Positions 1-7,300 of a stretch of 64,000 nt of DNA are shown here, piece after piece. This DNA is from JAVJST01 sp040219295 (GTDB lineage Bacteria; Pseudomonadota; Alphaproteobacteria; Rhodospirillales; Casp-alpha2). The stretch spans positions 434,001 through 498,000 of the forward strand of contig JAVJST010000001.1 of assembly GCA_040219295.1 (NCBI GenBank), in the 5' to 3' direction. The first letter of the stretch is position 1; each line of letters starts with the position of its first letter. Under the pieces are notes generated by a model. The model searched no databases. It was not told where the DNA came from and saw only the letters and a list, made by a program, of their open reading frames with translations. The position numbers and the translations under genes are program-made.

Positions 1-1
1 G

Positions 2-199
2 ACTTCTACGGATATCTACCGCACGGCGAACCTGTTGATCGAAACCTACGGCGAAATGGCCGCGGTTGGCGCCGCGATCAAGGCCGATGAGTGTCTCAGG
101 AACGGCAACGCAACGGGTCGTGCGGTCTGGCTCAGAATCGTGCGGGCGGTCGAGGAACTCACCGAGGAACAGCCGCCGGCCGGCGTGACTATCAACTAG
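2..199 (+). CDS. Small hypothetical protein, 5'-partial
   Basis: An open frame enters from the left edge and ends at the TAG at 197-199, giving at least 65 residues. The visible protein begins TSTDIYRTANLLIETYG, so the start codon probably lies just outside the window. It is helical and charged, with no signal peptide, membrane segment or cysteine cluster. It lies convergent to the secreted-protein gene at 215-601. I do not recognise a characterised family. Its size and its place beside other tiny genes suggest accessory DNA, but that is inference. Confidence 0.55.
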   Translation, partial: TSTDIYRTANLLIETYGEMAAVGAAIKADECLRNGNATGRAVWLRIVRAVEELTEEQPPAGVTIN

Positions 200-214
200 A
201 CGGCGGGCCGGAAC

Positions 215-601
215 TCACTGCGGGGATACGTACACCCGGCAGTTTGAATATCCATCATTGAAAAAGTGAAATGTCATCCGCGGCTCAGCCAACCGCAGGG
301 GGTCGTAGAGGTTCCAGTTCGTCGTGGCGACGCCGCTGACGCCGGTGTCCCGGTCTCCCTTGAACTTGATCACGAAATGGTACGCGCGCAGCTGGTTGAA
401 ACGCTGTCGGCGGCATGCCGCCGACAGGTCCTTGTTGAGACTGCCGACCAGGCTCGCGCCGCTAGTCGACGTGGCATAGACGTAGGTGCCCTGACGGCTC
501 TTGGCCTTTGTGTCTGATGCCAAAGTAAGCGCCGCGGCCATGAACATGGCCGCTGCAACGGCTGACGTCATCATTCGGTTTTTGTTGATAGACGCGCTCA
601 T
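215..601 (-). CDS. Small secreted hypothetical protein (128 aa)
   Basis: The protein starts MSASINKNRMMTSAVAAAMF and continues into a hydrophobic stretch, which reads as a Sec signal peptide ending near residue 33. The mature part is about 95 residues with two cysteines (CRR near residue 63 and NCRV near the C-terminus) that could form one disulfide. No enzymatic motif is visible. The ribosome binding site is weak. Just upstream on the same strand is the terminator at 629-651, so this gene probably has its own promoter. Function unknown. Confidence 0.55.
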   Translation of the reverse strand: MSASINKNRMMTSAVAAAMFMAAALTLASDTKAKSRQGTYVYATSTSGASLVGSLNKDLSAACRRQRFNQLRAYHFVIKFKGDRDTGVSGVATTNWNLYDPLRLAEPRMTFHFFNDGYSNCRVYVSPQ

Positions 602-628
602 CCCGTGTCTTCACTTTATTTTGGGCAC

Positions 629-651
629 AAAAAAACTGGCCTCAAGCCAGT
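629..651 (-). terminator. Rho-independent terminator after the 97-aa gene
   Basis: On the minus strand, ACTGGC and GCCAGT form a 6-bp stem (635-640 and 646-651) with a 5-nt loop, followed by seven T (629-635). It lies about 40 nt past the stop of the 692-985 gene and separates it from the secreted-protein gene downstream. Confidence 0.75.
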
Positions 652-691
652 GCATCCTGCGCCTTCGTCGGCAGCAAGTCATTGACGGTCG

Positions 692-985
692 TCACACCGC
701 GACGTCGACCGTTCCGCCTCGGCCCTCAGTGGCCTGCCCACCCTGATCGGAAGTCGTGCCGTCATCAGTCGCCGAGGCGGAGTCGTCAATCGACGCACCA
801 TCAGCAAGCATGCTGAGGCGCTCCTCGGCTTCACGTTGACGCTGGGCTTCCGCTTCGCGTTCGCGCTCTTTCGATTCCTCGACCGCTTCCTTGAACTCCG
901 CCTGTTGGCGGATAGCGGTCTGGAACGCCGTTAGCGCGACGTTTCCATGGACGGCGTCGTTTGACTTCTGTACTAGACTAACCAT
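692..985 (-). CDS. Hypothetical charged protein (97 aa)
   Basis: The protein has an N-terminal helical part (MVSLVQKSNDAVHGNVALTA), a very charged Glu/Arg/Gln segment at about residues 28-57 that looks like a single helix or coiled coil, and an acidic Ser/Asp/Gly-rich tail. It has no signal peptide or membrane segment. A GGGGA ribosome binding site precedes the ATG. A promoter-like sequence lies about 40-70 nt upstream and a terminator follows, which supports it as a real single-gene unit. Function unknown; low-complexity composition makes family assignment unreliable. Confidence 0.5.
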   Translation of the reverse strand: MVSLVQKSNDAVHGNVALTAFQTAIRQQAEFKEAVEESKEREREAEAQRQREAEERLSMLADGASIDDSASATDDGTTSDQGGQATEGRGGTVDVAV

Positions 986-1026
986 TTCCCCGACTTTCTG
1001 CCGGAATACACTTTTGCTCAGATACT

Positions 1027-1070
1027 ATATTAAACATGCTGTCTATGCAGTCAACTAAATTTTATAGACA
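1027..1070 (-). promoter_or_regulatory. Predicted promoter with overlapping inverted repeat
   Basis: Reading leftward, TTGACT (1049-1054) and TAATAT (1027-1032) are spaced 16 nt apart, a good sigma-70-like pair upstream of the 97-aa gene. A 7-bp inverted repeat, TGTCTAT at 1040-1046 and ATAGACA at 1064-1070, flanks the -35 box and could be an operator. The stretch is much more AT-rich than the rest of the window. Inference from sequence only. Confidence 0.45.
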
Positions 1071-1075
1071 ACTCA

Positions 1076-1128
1076 CCCAAAAATGCGAAACCGGCGAAAG
1101 GCCCCGTAGCGCCTTCTCGCCGGTTTCG
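1076..1128 (-). terminator. Strong Rho-independent terminator after the zinc-ribbon gene
   Basis: A perfect 12-bp inverted repeat, CGAAACCGGCGA at 1086-1097 and its complement at 1117-1128, has further AAGG/CCTT pairing inside. On the minus strand it is followed by ATTTTTGGG (1076-1084). It lies about 50 nt after the stop codon of the zinc-ribbon gene and ends the leftward two-gene unit 1527-1178. Confidence 0.85.
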
Positions 1129-1177
1129 GATGTAACGTTTACGGTCGGCGGCAACCGCCGCGCGCCGGTTCTTCGAT

Positions 1178-1345
1178 CTAGGCGGCTTCGCCTTCGCGCC
1201 AGGCCGCGGTGCCTTTGCAGGTCGGGCAAACGCGTTCGCCATAATGGTTCGACGTGAAGTTGCTGCCGCACATCAGGCAGCTGCGGGACTTCTTCTGGTG
1301 TTCGTAGTCCGCCGTCGGCTTCTTCGTGTCACGAGATGATGCCAT
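1178..1345 (-). CDS. Small zinc-ribbon protein (55 aa)
   Basis: The frame starts with ATG at 1345 and encodes MASSRDTKKPTADYEHQ followed by two CxxC pairs, CLMC (residues 23-26) and CPTC (residues 40-43), 13 residues apart. This is a typical zinc ribbon of about 25 residues. The start overlaps the TAA of the upstream gene by one base (TAATG), which indicates translational coupling. A strong terminator follows. The protein could bind nucleic acid or another protein, but nothing here fixes its role. Similar stand-alone zinc ribbons are common in phage and other mobile DNA. Confidence 0.75.
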   Translation of the reverse strand: MASSRDTKKPTADYEHQKKSRSCLMCGSNFTSNHYGERVCPTCKGTAAWREGEAA

Positions 1346-1527
1346 TATGCCGCCTCCCGATACTCGAAGGCTGCAACAGCGGCTTCGCGGCGATCAAGCA
1401 GGCGGCCGGCGAGAAGGGTCAACTCCTCCGCTTCGGCGACGCGATCTGCCGCAACGCGGCCGGATGGCGCGTTCTCAAGGAGGCATCCAGCCTCCATGAT
1501 CAGGTACTGAATCAAGTCATTCGTCAT
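1345..1527 (-). CDS. Small hypothetical protein (60 aa) coupled to the zinc ribbon
   Basis: I place the start at the ATG at 1527 (MTNDLIQYLIMEAGCLLENA) because AGAGAG lies 7-12 nt upstream; a longer frame begins at 1653 but has no such site. The protein looks all-helical, with an alanine- and arginine-rich second half (RVAEAEELTLLAGRLLDRRE). Its stop codon overlaps the start of the zinc-ribbon gene, so the two are almost certainly co-translated. No recognised family. Confidence 0.6.
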   Translation of the reverse strand: MTNDLIQYLIMEAGCLLENAPSGRVAADRVAEAEELTLLAGRLLDRREAAVAAFEYREAA

Positions 1528-1786
1528 TGTAACGTCTCTCTGAGTATTTCTTGTTCTCAAACAATAGGTTATAGGTATGCAGGGTCGGTTGGCTTCCAAC
1601 TGTGACCGTTTTGTAACACAACCGATTTCGAATTTCAGCAGTTTTTTGTGCATTGCAGCAATGCGAGATTGCCGTAACGCTCGCGAAGTTCGAAAATTGG
1701 TTTGTATAAGTCTACTTTAGCGCATCTCTTTCATTATTGTGATATTTTTTTTCGTAGGCTTTTCAAATTGTTGCGGGTTTCCGTTC

Positions 1787-2458
1787 ATGCGCATTGATGT
1801 CGTCGCTGATATCGTCTGTCCGTGGTGCTACATCGGAATTCGCCGCCTTCGAGCGGCCTTGAACAAGCGTCCGGATGTTCGCCCGGCGGTGCATTGGCGC
1901 CCCTACTTGCTCAATCCCGACGTTGGTCCCGAGGGAATGCGCCAGGCGGAGTTCCTTGCGCGTGCTTTCGGCTCCGAGTCGCGGGTCCGGCGTTTCCAGG
2001 AAACCGTTCAGCGTGCAGGCAAGTCCGTGGGAATAGAGTTTCGCTTCGAAAGCGCGGATTTCACACCCTTTGCCCTGCCCGCGCATCGCCTTCTCAGCCT
2101 GCTGGATGGCGAGAGCCGGGTTCTTGAACTCGCCGACACATTGTTCACCGGGTACTTCACCCATGGGCAAAACCTCGGCGATATCGAGGTTCTTGCCGAG
2201 GCCGGCAAATCCTACGGCATTAAGAGAAGCGACGTTGTGGCGGCAGTTACGGGCGCTGATAGCGCGGCGTCGATCACGATCGACGACAGCGAAACCCATC
2301 GTCTCGGCATTAACGGTGTCCCGTCGTTCATTTTTGCGGAACAGCACGTCATATCCGGGGCACACGACGACGAAGTGCTGACGCACATGATCGATGTCGC
2401 CGCCGCCGGATTCCCACGCGGTGAGAACCTGACTAGTCTCCCCGCATCATCGATATGA
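1787..2458 (+). CDS. FrnE/DsbA-like thioredoxin-fold oxidoreductase
   Basis: A cytoplasmic DsbA-family protein of 223 residues. The CPWC active-site motif sits near the N-terminus (DIVCPWCYIG) and the cis-proline loop reads INGVPSFIF near residue 185. The arrangement matches the FrnE/2-hydroxychromene-2-carboxylate isomerase-like group, in which the CxxC members act as disulfide oxidoreductases. No signal peptide is present if translation starts at 1787 (MRIDVVADIV); an in-frame start at 1739 would add a 16-residue hydrophobic stretch without a clear ribosome binding site. The 3' end overlaps the end of lpxB by 26 bp, tail to tail. The substrate is unknown. Confidence 0.8.
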   Translation: MRIDVVADIVCPWCYIGIRRLRAALNKRPDVRPAVHWRPYLLNPDVGPEGMRQAEFLARAFGSESRVRRFQETVQRAGKSVGIEFRFESADFTPFALPAHRLLSLLDGESRVLELADTLFTGYFTHGQNLGDIEVLAEAGKSYGIKRSDVVAAVTGADSAASITIDDSETHRLGINGVPSFIFAEQHVISGAHDDEVLTHMIDVAAAGFPRGENLTSLPASSI

Positions 2459-3599
2459 CGACGTCGGCGGCGCGCCGGCTTGGCGGAGTGCCGCCTTCAC
2501 CCAGTTGTCGCAGAACGTCAGCGAACGCGGCGCGTTGATCATCGCCCGCGCCCGGCTCCGAGAGGAGTCTCGCTAGATCGCGGGCCAGGCGTTCCGGTTC
2601 GCAGTCCTGCTGAAGGTGCTCGGGCATGATTCCCCGTCCCGCGACGATGTTGATCAGCGAGACGTACTTCAGTTTGATCAGGTGCCGTGCCAGCCACGCG
2701 GTAATTGGATTGACCCTGTACGCGACGACACCGGGCACACCGGCCCGCGCGAGCTCGAGAACGACTGTTCCCGACGCGCACAGCGCGGCGTCGGATGCAG
2801 CCAGAGCGTCAAAAAACCTCTCCCGGTCGGCGACAATATCCACGGTTCCATGCCATCCTGCCGTCGCCGCACGGACTCGCTCGGCGAGATGCGGCAGGGT
2901 CGGCACGACAATGCGCAAGGTGCGATCGGGCAGGCCTGCCGTCAATCGCTCGACGGAGCGGCCAAAAACAGGAAGTAAACGGTCGACCTCGCCCCCCCGG
3001 CTACCGGGCAACACGGCCAGCACGGTATCGTTCTCGGCGATACCGAGGGTTCGGCGAAACGCCGCGCCGTCCATTGCGGGGCGTTGCTCTGCGACCGGAT
3101 GGCCGACAAAGGTCGCCGGCAGACCGACGGCCTCGAAGTAAGGCGGTTCAAACGGCAGGAGTGTCATCACGTGATCGACGAGCCGGGACAGTTTACGGGC
3201 GCGACCTGGTCGCCAGGCCCAGACGCTGGGCGCGACGTAATGGACGATGGGAATGCCGGGGTGACGGACGCGTTTCGCCACGCGAAGCGTGAAGTCCGGC
3301 GAGTCGATCGTGACCACCACCGCTGGACGAGATGCCTCGATCGCCCTTGCGGTCTCGGCGATCCGGCGAACCAGGTTGGGCAGTCGCGGCAGGACTTCGG
3401 CGAGCCCCATCACGGACAGTTCTTCCATGGGAAACAGTGTTTCGAGTCCGTGTGCCGCCATATTTGGGCCGCCGACGCCGGCGAACTTCAACGATGGGTC
3501 AATTTCCCGAAGGCGCCCGATCAGTGGTCCGCCGAGCGCATCGCCAGACGGTTCACCGGCGATGAGGAATACCGTGTTCGGGTCTCCTGTTTCAGCCAC
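2433..3599 (-). CDS. lpxB: Lipid-A-disaccharide synthase LpxB
   Basis: This GT19 glycosyltransferase joins UDP-2,3-diacylglucosamine and lipid X to give the tetra-acyl disaccharide 1-phosphate on the inner face of the inner membrane. Visible marks are VFLIAGEPSGDALGG at the N-terminus, VGGPNM, HYVAPSVWAWRPGR, FVGHPV and ASGTVVLELA. I choose the GTG at 3599 (388 aa, normal family length), because GGAG lies 9 nt upstream and it overlaps the end of lpxI by 8 bp; the longer open frame adds a low-quality Ser/Arg-rich leader. It is the last gene of the lpxD-fabZ-lpxA-lpxI-lpxB block. Confidence 0.95.
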   Translation of the reverse strand: MAETGDPNTVFLIAGEPSGDALGGPLIGRLREIDPSLKFAGVGGPNMAAHGLETLFPMEELSVMGLAEVLPRLPNLVRRIAETARAIEASRPAVVVTIDSPDFTLRVAKRVRHPGIPIVHYVAPSVWAWRPGRARKLSRLVDHVMTLLPFEPPYFEAVGLPATFVGHPVAEQRPAMDGAAFRRTLGIAENDTVLAVLPGSRGGEVDRLLPVFGRSVERLTAGLPDRTLRIVVPTLPHLAERVRAATAGWHGTVDIVADRERFFDALAASDAALCASGTVVLELARAGVPGVVAYRVNPITAWLARHLIKLKYVSLINIVAGRGIMPEHLQQDCEPERLARDLARLLSEPGAGDDQRAAFADVLRQLGEGGTPPSRRAADVVISMMRGD

Positions 3600-4428
3600 C
3601 GCCGTTCTCCATTCCGACGATGAATACTTCTGCTTGGTTCGCGGCGGCGACCGTGTCTTCGCGGTCGACAATGAGCGATCGGCCGGCATCGACGGCTATC
3701 CCGCGCAGCCCGGCCCGCCGGGCCGCAGCGACCGTATCCGGTCCGATCGTCGGCAGGTCGACACGCGGGTCCTGTTGCGGCTTGAAGCATTTCACCATCA
3801 CGCCTGAAGTGGCTGCGCCCTCGGCATGGATGGCGGCCATCATGGCATCGGTGCCGCTCCGGGTCTCTTCGGCGATGACGGCACCGTAACGTGCGACGGC
3901 CGCCTGGCCGACATCCCGGCGACCGAGTTCGCGCGCCGCCTCTTTTGCGACCGCGATGTCGCGTTCGTCATCGGCGTCTGGTCGCCTCCGGGTCAGGCAG
4001 CCGGCCGGCGTCAGCAATTCCGGCGCGACATCCGCAACACCGACAACACGCATGTTTCGTTCTGTCAGTGCCGCGATCAGTACGCGCAATAAACCGTCGT
4101 CGCCTTTCGCCAGTGCACCGGTTCGCAGCAAAAGGCACAAGGACCAGAAGTCCGGCCACAACTGCAGCAGGCCCGGCCGCCGGATGGAACCGGCGAGGAT
4201 GACATCCTCAACGCCCTGGTCGGCGAGCGCACGCATGATTCCCGAGCCGTTGCCCAGGCGGCGCCAGGCGATCTCGCCGCCGGCCGCGGCAAAGTCGGAT
4301 ACGGTCTGCCCATCGGCATGTCCGGCGAAGGCGATGAGCGTGACCGGGCGACCGGTCTCGCGGCAAGATTGGATCAGGAGATCCGGCAGGCGACCGCCCC
4401 CGGCGAGGATGCCTAGCTTACGCGGCAT
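3592..4428 (-). CDS. lpxI: UDP-2,3-diacylglucosamine pyrophosphatase LpxI
   Basis: LpxI (DUF1009 family) hydrolyses UDP-2,3-diacylglucosamine to lipid X and UMP, replacing LpxH in alphaproteobacteria. The protein has 278 residues from the ATG at 4428, which overlaps the end of lpxA by 11 bp. The N-terminus MPRKLGILAGGGRLPDLL, the VILAGSIRRPGL segment and the C-terminal GTDAMMAAI and VKCFKPQQDPRVDLPTIG segments are typical of the family. Its place between lpxA and lpxB supplies the pathway step between LpxA/LpxD products and LpxB. No lpxH is visible in the window. Confidence 0.93.
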   Translation of the reverse strand: MPRKLGILAGGGRLPDLLIQSCRETGRPVTLIAFAGHADGQTVSDFAAAGGEIAWRRLGNGSGIMRALADQGVEDVILAGSIRRPGLLQLWPDFWSLCLLLRTGALAKGDDGLLRVLIAALTERNMRVVGVADVAPELLTPAGCLTRRRPDADDERDIAVAKEAARELGRRDVGQAAVARYGAVIAEETRSGTDAMMAAIHAEGAATSGVMVKCFKPQQDPRVDLPTIGPDTVAAARRAGLRGIAVDAGRSLIVDREDTVAAANQAEVFIVGMENGGG

Positions 4429-5218
4429 CGTCCATGTGCGGCTGGCAGATCTGGCGCTTGGAGTCGTGCCGTATGAACTCGACGATCTCCATGACGGGCT
4501 CGTTGTCACAGAACTCCTCGGCAACATCGGCAAGCCGTTCGGACATGGTCCCTTCATGTGCGAAGATCAGGCGGTAGGCCTTGCGGATGTCGTGGATCAT
4601 TTCGCGCGAGAAGTTACGCCGCTTGAGGCCGACCAGGTTGAGGCTCGAGAGATGCGCCCGATTGCCGACGACCGAGCCGTACGGAATGACATCGTTCTCG
4701 ACGCCGCTCATGCCGCCGACCATTGCGTGACGCCCGATCCTGACGAACTGGTGGACCGCGGACAAGCCGCCGAGAATGGCAAAATCGCCGACCTCGACAT
4801 GGCCCGCCAGGGTTGCGCTATTGACGAGGATGACGTGGTTGCCGATCTGGCAGTCGTGAGCCACGTGGGCGCCAACCATCAACAGGCAGTTGTCGCCGAC
4901 TTTGGTCAGCATGCCGCCGCCCTCGGTCCCCGGATTGATCGTCACGTGCTCGCGGATCAGGGCGTTGTCGCCGATCACCAGTTGCGAAGCTTCACCCTTG
5001 TACTTGAGATCCTGGGGCGGGTTGCCGATCGAGGCGAACGGGAACACCCGCGCATTGGCGCCGATGGTCGTGTCGCCGGCAATGACGACATGGGAATGCA
5101 GTACTGAACCTGCGCCGAGCTTGACCTGCGCGCCGACGATGCAGTACGGGCCGATATCGACGCCTTCGCCGATTTCGGCACCGTCTTCGACGATCGCGGA
5201 TTGATGAATGGTGCTCAT
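4418..5218 (-). CDS. lpxA: Acyl-ACP:UDP-N-acetylglucosamine O-acyltransferase LpxA
   Basis: The first enzyme of lipid A synthesis, transferring a hydroxyacyl chain from ACP to the 3-OH of UDP-GlcNAc. The 266-residue length is normal. Residues 1-190 are hexapeptide repeats of a left-handed beta helix (for example IGEGVDIGPYCIVGAQV). The catalytic histidine lies in LMVGAHVAHDCQIGN, and GGMSGVENDVIPYGSVVGNRAHL is characteristic. The helical C-terminus (SREMIHDIRKAYRLIF) completes the fold. The start overlaps the fabZ stop as ATGA. Confidence 0.97.
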   Translation of the reverse strand: MSTIHQSAIVEDGAEIGEGVDIGPYCIVGAQVKLGAGSVLHSHVVIAGDTTIGANARVFPFASIGNPPQDLKYKGEASQLVIGDNALIREHVTINPGTEGGGMLTKVGDNCLLMVGAHVAHDCQIGNHVILVNSATLAGHVEVGDFAILGGLSAVHQFVRIGRHAMVGGMSGVENDVIPYGSVVGNRAHLSSLNLVGLKRRNFSREMIHDIRKAYRLIFAHEGTMSERLADVAEEFCDNEPVMEIVEFIRHDSKRQICQPHMDDAA

Positions 5219-5682
5219 GTGCGCTCGACGATCATCGCGGAAAACACGGCCTCGGCCTTGAGGACGTCATCGACCTTGGCTTCGCCGGTGAACTTCCATA
5301 CGTTGGCCCGGGCCCGCAGCTTGCTGACATGCAATTCGACCTGGTCGCCGGGTACGACCGGTTTGCGAAAACGCGCCGAGTCCACGGTCATGAAATAGAC
5401 CAGCGGCGGCGGCACGCCATCGGCGGGACGCTGCCCGGTCATCACCGTGACGCCGGCGGTTTGCGCCATCGCCTCGACCAGCAGCACGCCGGGCATAACG
5501 GGCTGACCGGGAAAATGCCCCTGAAAGAACGGTTCGTTGATGGTGACGTTCTTGATGCCTGTTGCCCGTTCTCCCGGCACGACATCGAGGACCTTGTCGA
5601 TCAGAAGGAACGGATACCGGTGCGGTATCAGCGCCATGATATCCTCGAGATCGAGGTCTATCGCCGTTTCAGAAGCATCCAC
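5215..5682 (-). CDS. fabZ: 3-hydroxyacyl-ACP dehydratase FabZ
   Basis: A hot-dog-fold dehydratase that removes water from 3-hydroxyacyl-ACP in fatty acid elongation and competes with LpxA/LpxD for hydroxyacyl chains. I take the GTG at 5682 as start (155 aa), because GGGGAGG lies about 8 nt upstream; the longer frame starts inside lpxD. Family motifs are IMALIPHRYPFLLID, FFQGHFPGQPVMPGVLLVEA (catalytic His in HFPG and Glu in VEA) and FMTVDSARFRKPV. It sits between lpxD and lpxA, the usual arrangement. Confidence 0.96.
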   Translation of the reverse strand: MDASETAIDLDLEDIMALIPHRYPFLLIDKVLDVVPGERATGIKNVTINEPFFQGHFPGQPVMPGVLLVEAMAQTAGVTVMTGQRPADGVPPPLVYFMTVDSARFRKPVVPGDQVELHVSKLRARANVWKFTGEAKVDDVLKAEAVFSAMIVERT

Positions 5683-5702
5683 GCGTCTGTCCTCCCCGCC
5701 TG

Positions 5703-6722
5703 TCACGAAGCCTTCTTTTGCGCCAGTTTCTCGAGCATGGCAACGCCTCTGAGCCATACGGACACGGGCATAGCCGGCGAACCGCCGACTTTCGCGCCGG
5801 CGTCGATGTTGCGCATGACCCCGCTCTGGGCGGCGATCTGGGCGCCGCTACCGATCGACAGGTGGCCGGCGACACCGCCCTGCCCGCCGATGCTGACGAA
5901 ATCCCCCAGTTCCGTGCTGCCCGAGATGCCGACCTGGGCAACGATGATACAGCCCTTTCCGAGCCGCACGTTGTGGCCGATCTGAACGAGATTGTCGATT
6001 TTGCTGCCCGCGCCGATCACGGTATCGGGACCGGTGCCCCGGTCGATCGTCGTGTTGGCGCCGATCTCGACGTCATCCTCGATCAGCACCCTGCCGAGCT
6101 GCGGCACCTTGAGGTGCCCCTGCGGACCGAGCGCGAAACCGAAGCCGTCCTGACCGACACGTACGCCGGGATGGATGATCACACCGTTGCCGACAATGCA
6201 ACACTGCAGCGTCACGTTGTCGCCGATCCGGCAGCCTTCCCCGACAATGACGCCGGTCGCGATGCAGGTGTTGGCACCGATCGATGTTCCCGCGCCGATC
6301 CGGGCACCGGCGGCGATCGTCGCACCGGGCCCCACGCAGGCGTTCTTGGCGATCTCCGCAGCGGGGTCGACGACTGCAGTCGGTGATACGCCCTGATGCG
6401 AATCTAGCGGCGCGTGGAACGCGGCCGCGACCCGCGCGTAGGCATGGTAGGGCTGCGGCGTCACCAGCAGGGCCATTCCTTCCGGCGCCCTGTCGGCGAA
6501 TGACGGTTCGACGATACAGGCGCCGGCGCCGCTGGCGACGAAGGCATCAACGTACTTCTTGTTGTCTAGGAAACTGACGTCGTCCGGACCGGCCGAGGAC
6601 AACGGCGCAATTCCGCCATATTGCCGGTCGGGTTCGCCCCGGGAGATCTCTGCCTGAGCGAACGCTGCAATCTCCGTGAGACTAAACGGACCGTCCGTCG
6701 AGAAAAACCGATCGTCGGTCAT
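5703..6722 (-). CDS. lpxD: UDP-3-O-acylglucosamine N-acyltransferase LpxD
   Basis: LpxD adds the second hydroxyacyl chain (N-linked at position 2) to the lipid A precursor. The 339-residue protein has an N-terminal uridine-binding domain (ISRGEPDRQYGGIAPLSSA), a long left-handed beta-helix of hexapeptide repeats from about residue 110, the catalytic histidine in the region VQIGHNVRLGKGCIIV, and a short C-terminal helix (VSVWLRGVAMLEKLAQ). The start is 2 bp after the skp-like gene stop, so the two genes are co-transcribed. Confidence 0.96.
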   Translation of the reverse strand: MTDDRFFSTDGPFSLTEIAAFAQAEISRGEPDRQYGGIAPLSSAGPDDVSFLDNKKYVDAFVASGAGACIVEPSFADRAPEGMALLVTPQPYHAYARVAAAFHAPLDSHQGVSPTAVVDPAAEIAKNACVGPGATIAAGARIGAGTSIGANTCIATGVIVGEGCRIGDNVTLQCCIVGNGVIIHPGVRVGQDGFGFALGPQGHLKVPQLGRVLIEDDVEIGANTTIDRGTGPDTVIGAGSKIDNLVQIGHNVRLGKGCIIVAQVGISGSTELGDFVSIGGQGGVAGHLSIGSGAQIAAQSGVMRNIDAGAKVGGSPAMPVSVWLRGVAMLEKLAQKKAS

Positions 6723-6724
6723 GT

Positions 6725-7291
6725 TTACTGACCCGGTTTCGGGACCGTTATGTCAGGCAACTGGGCATTCAGCCGTTCGGTGACCTCATCCGTGATCTCA
6801 AGCGATTTGGCCGAGAGAATCGTCTGGGTGCGCGGCAGAACCAACAGAAGCCCCTTCTCCTGAGCGATCTCGGCGATCACCACGTTCAGTGCCTGCTGCA
6901 GTTCGCCCATGGCGACTTCGCGAGCGCCCTCAAGATCGGACTTGCGCTGCTGCACGGTGCGCTGCACATCGGCCACGCGCGCCTCGAACTCCTTACGCGC
7001 CTCCTGAAACGCCTCGGCGCTGACGATGGTGCGCTGGCGCGAAAGCTCCTGGTTGGCCTCGCGCAGACTGGCCTCTTCCTCCTGAATGTCCTTCTGGAAC
7101 TCCGCGCGGTAGGCGTTGATCTGCTCGGCGATGCTGCGCAGCGCGCTCGACGACTGCCGGACCTTTGTCATGTCGACAATGGCGATCGGCAATGCTGCCG
7201 CGGGATCGCTCTCCTGGGCGAACGAGGGCCCCGTCGCCAGTCCGATCACCAGGGCGACGATACCAAGAGTCCTCATAACTACCGCAAACAC
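6725..7291 (-). CDS. skp: OmpH/Skp-family periplasmic chaperone
   Basis: A periplasmic holdase for unfolded outer-membrane proteins on their way to BamA. The 188-residue protein starts with GTG at 7291, preceded 6 nt upstream by AGGAGA, which overlaps the bamA stop codon. It has a signal peptide ending near FAQ (residues 24-26), then IAIVDMTKVRQSSSALRSIA, a long heptad-rich coiled coil (residues 50-140, rich in Glu/Gln/Arg) and a return strand LLLVLPRTQTILSAKSLEI. The order bamA-skp-lpxD is the standard one. Confidence 0.9.
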   Translation of the reverse strand: MFAVVMRTLGIVALVIGLATGPSFAQESDPAAALPIAIVDMTKVRQSSSALRSIAEQINAYRAEFQKDIQEEEASLREANQELSRQRTIVSAEAFQEARKEFEARVADVQRTVQQRKSDLEGAREVAMGELQQALNVVIAEIAQEKGLLLVLPRTQTILSAKSLEITDEVTERLNAQLPDITVPKPGQ

Positions 7292-7300
7292 AGAATTCTC

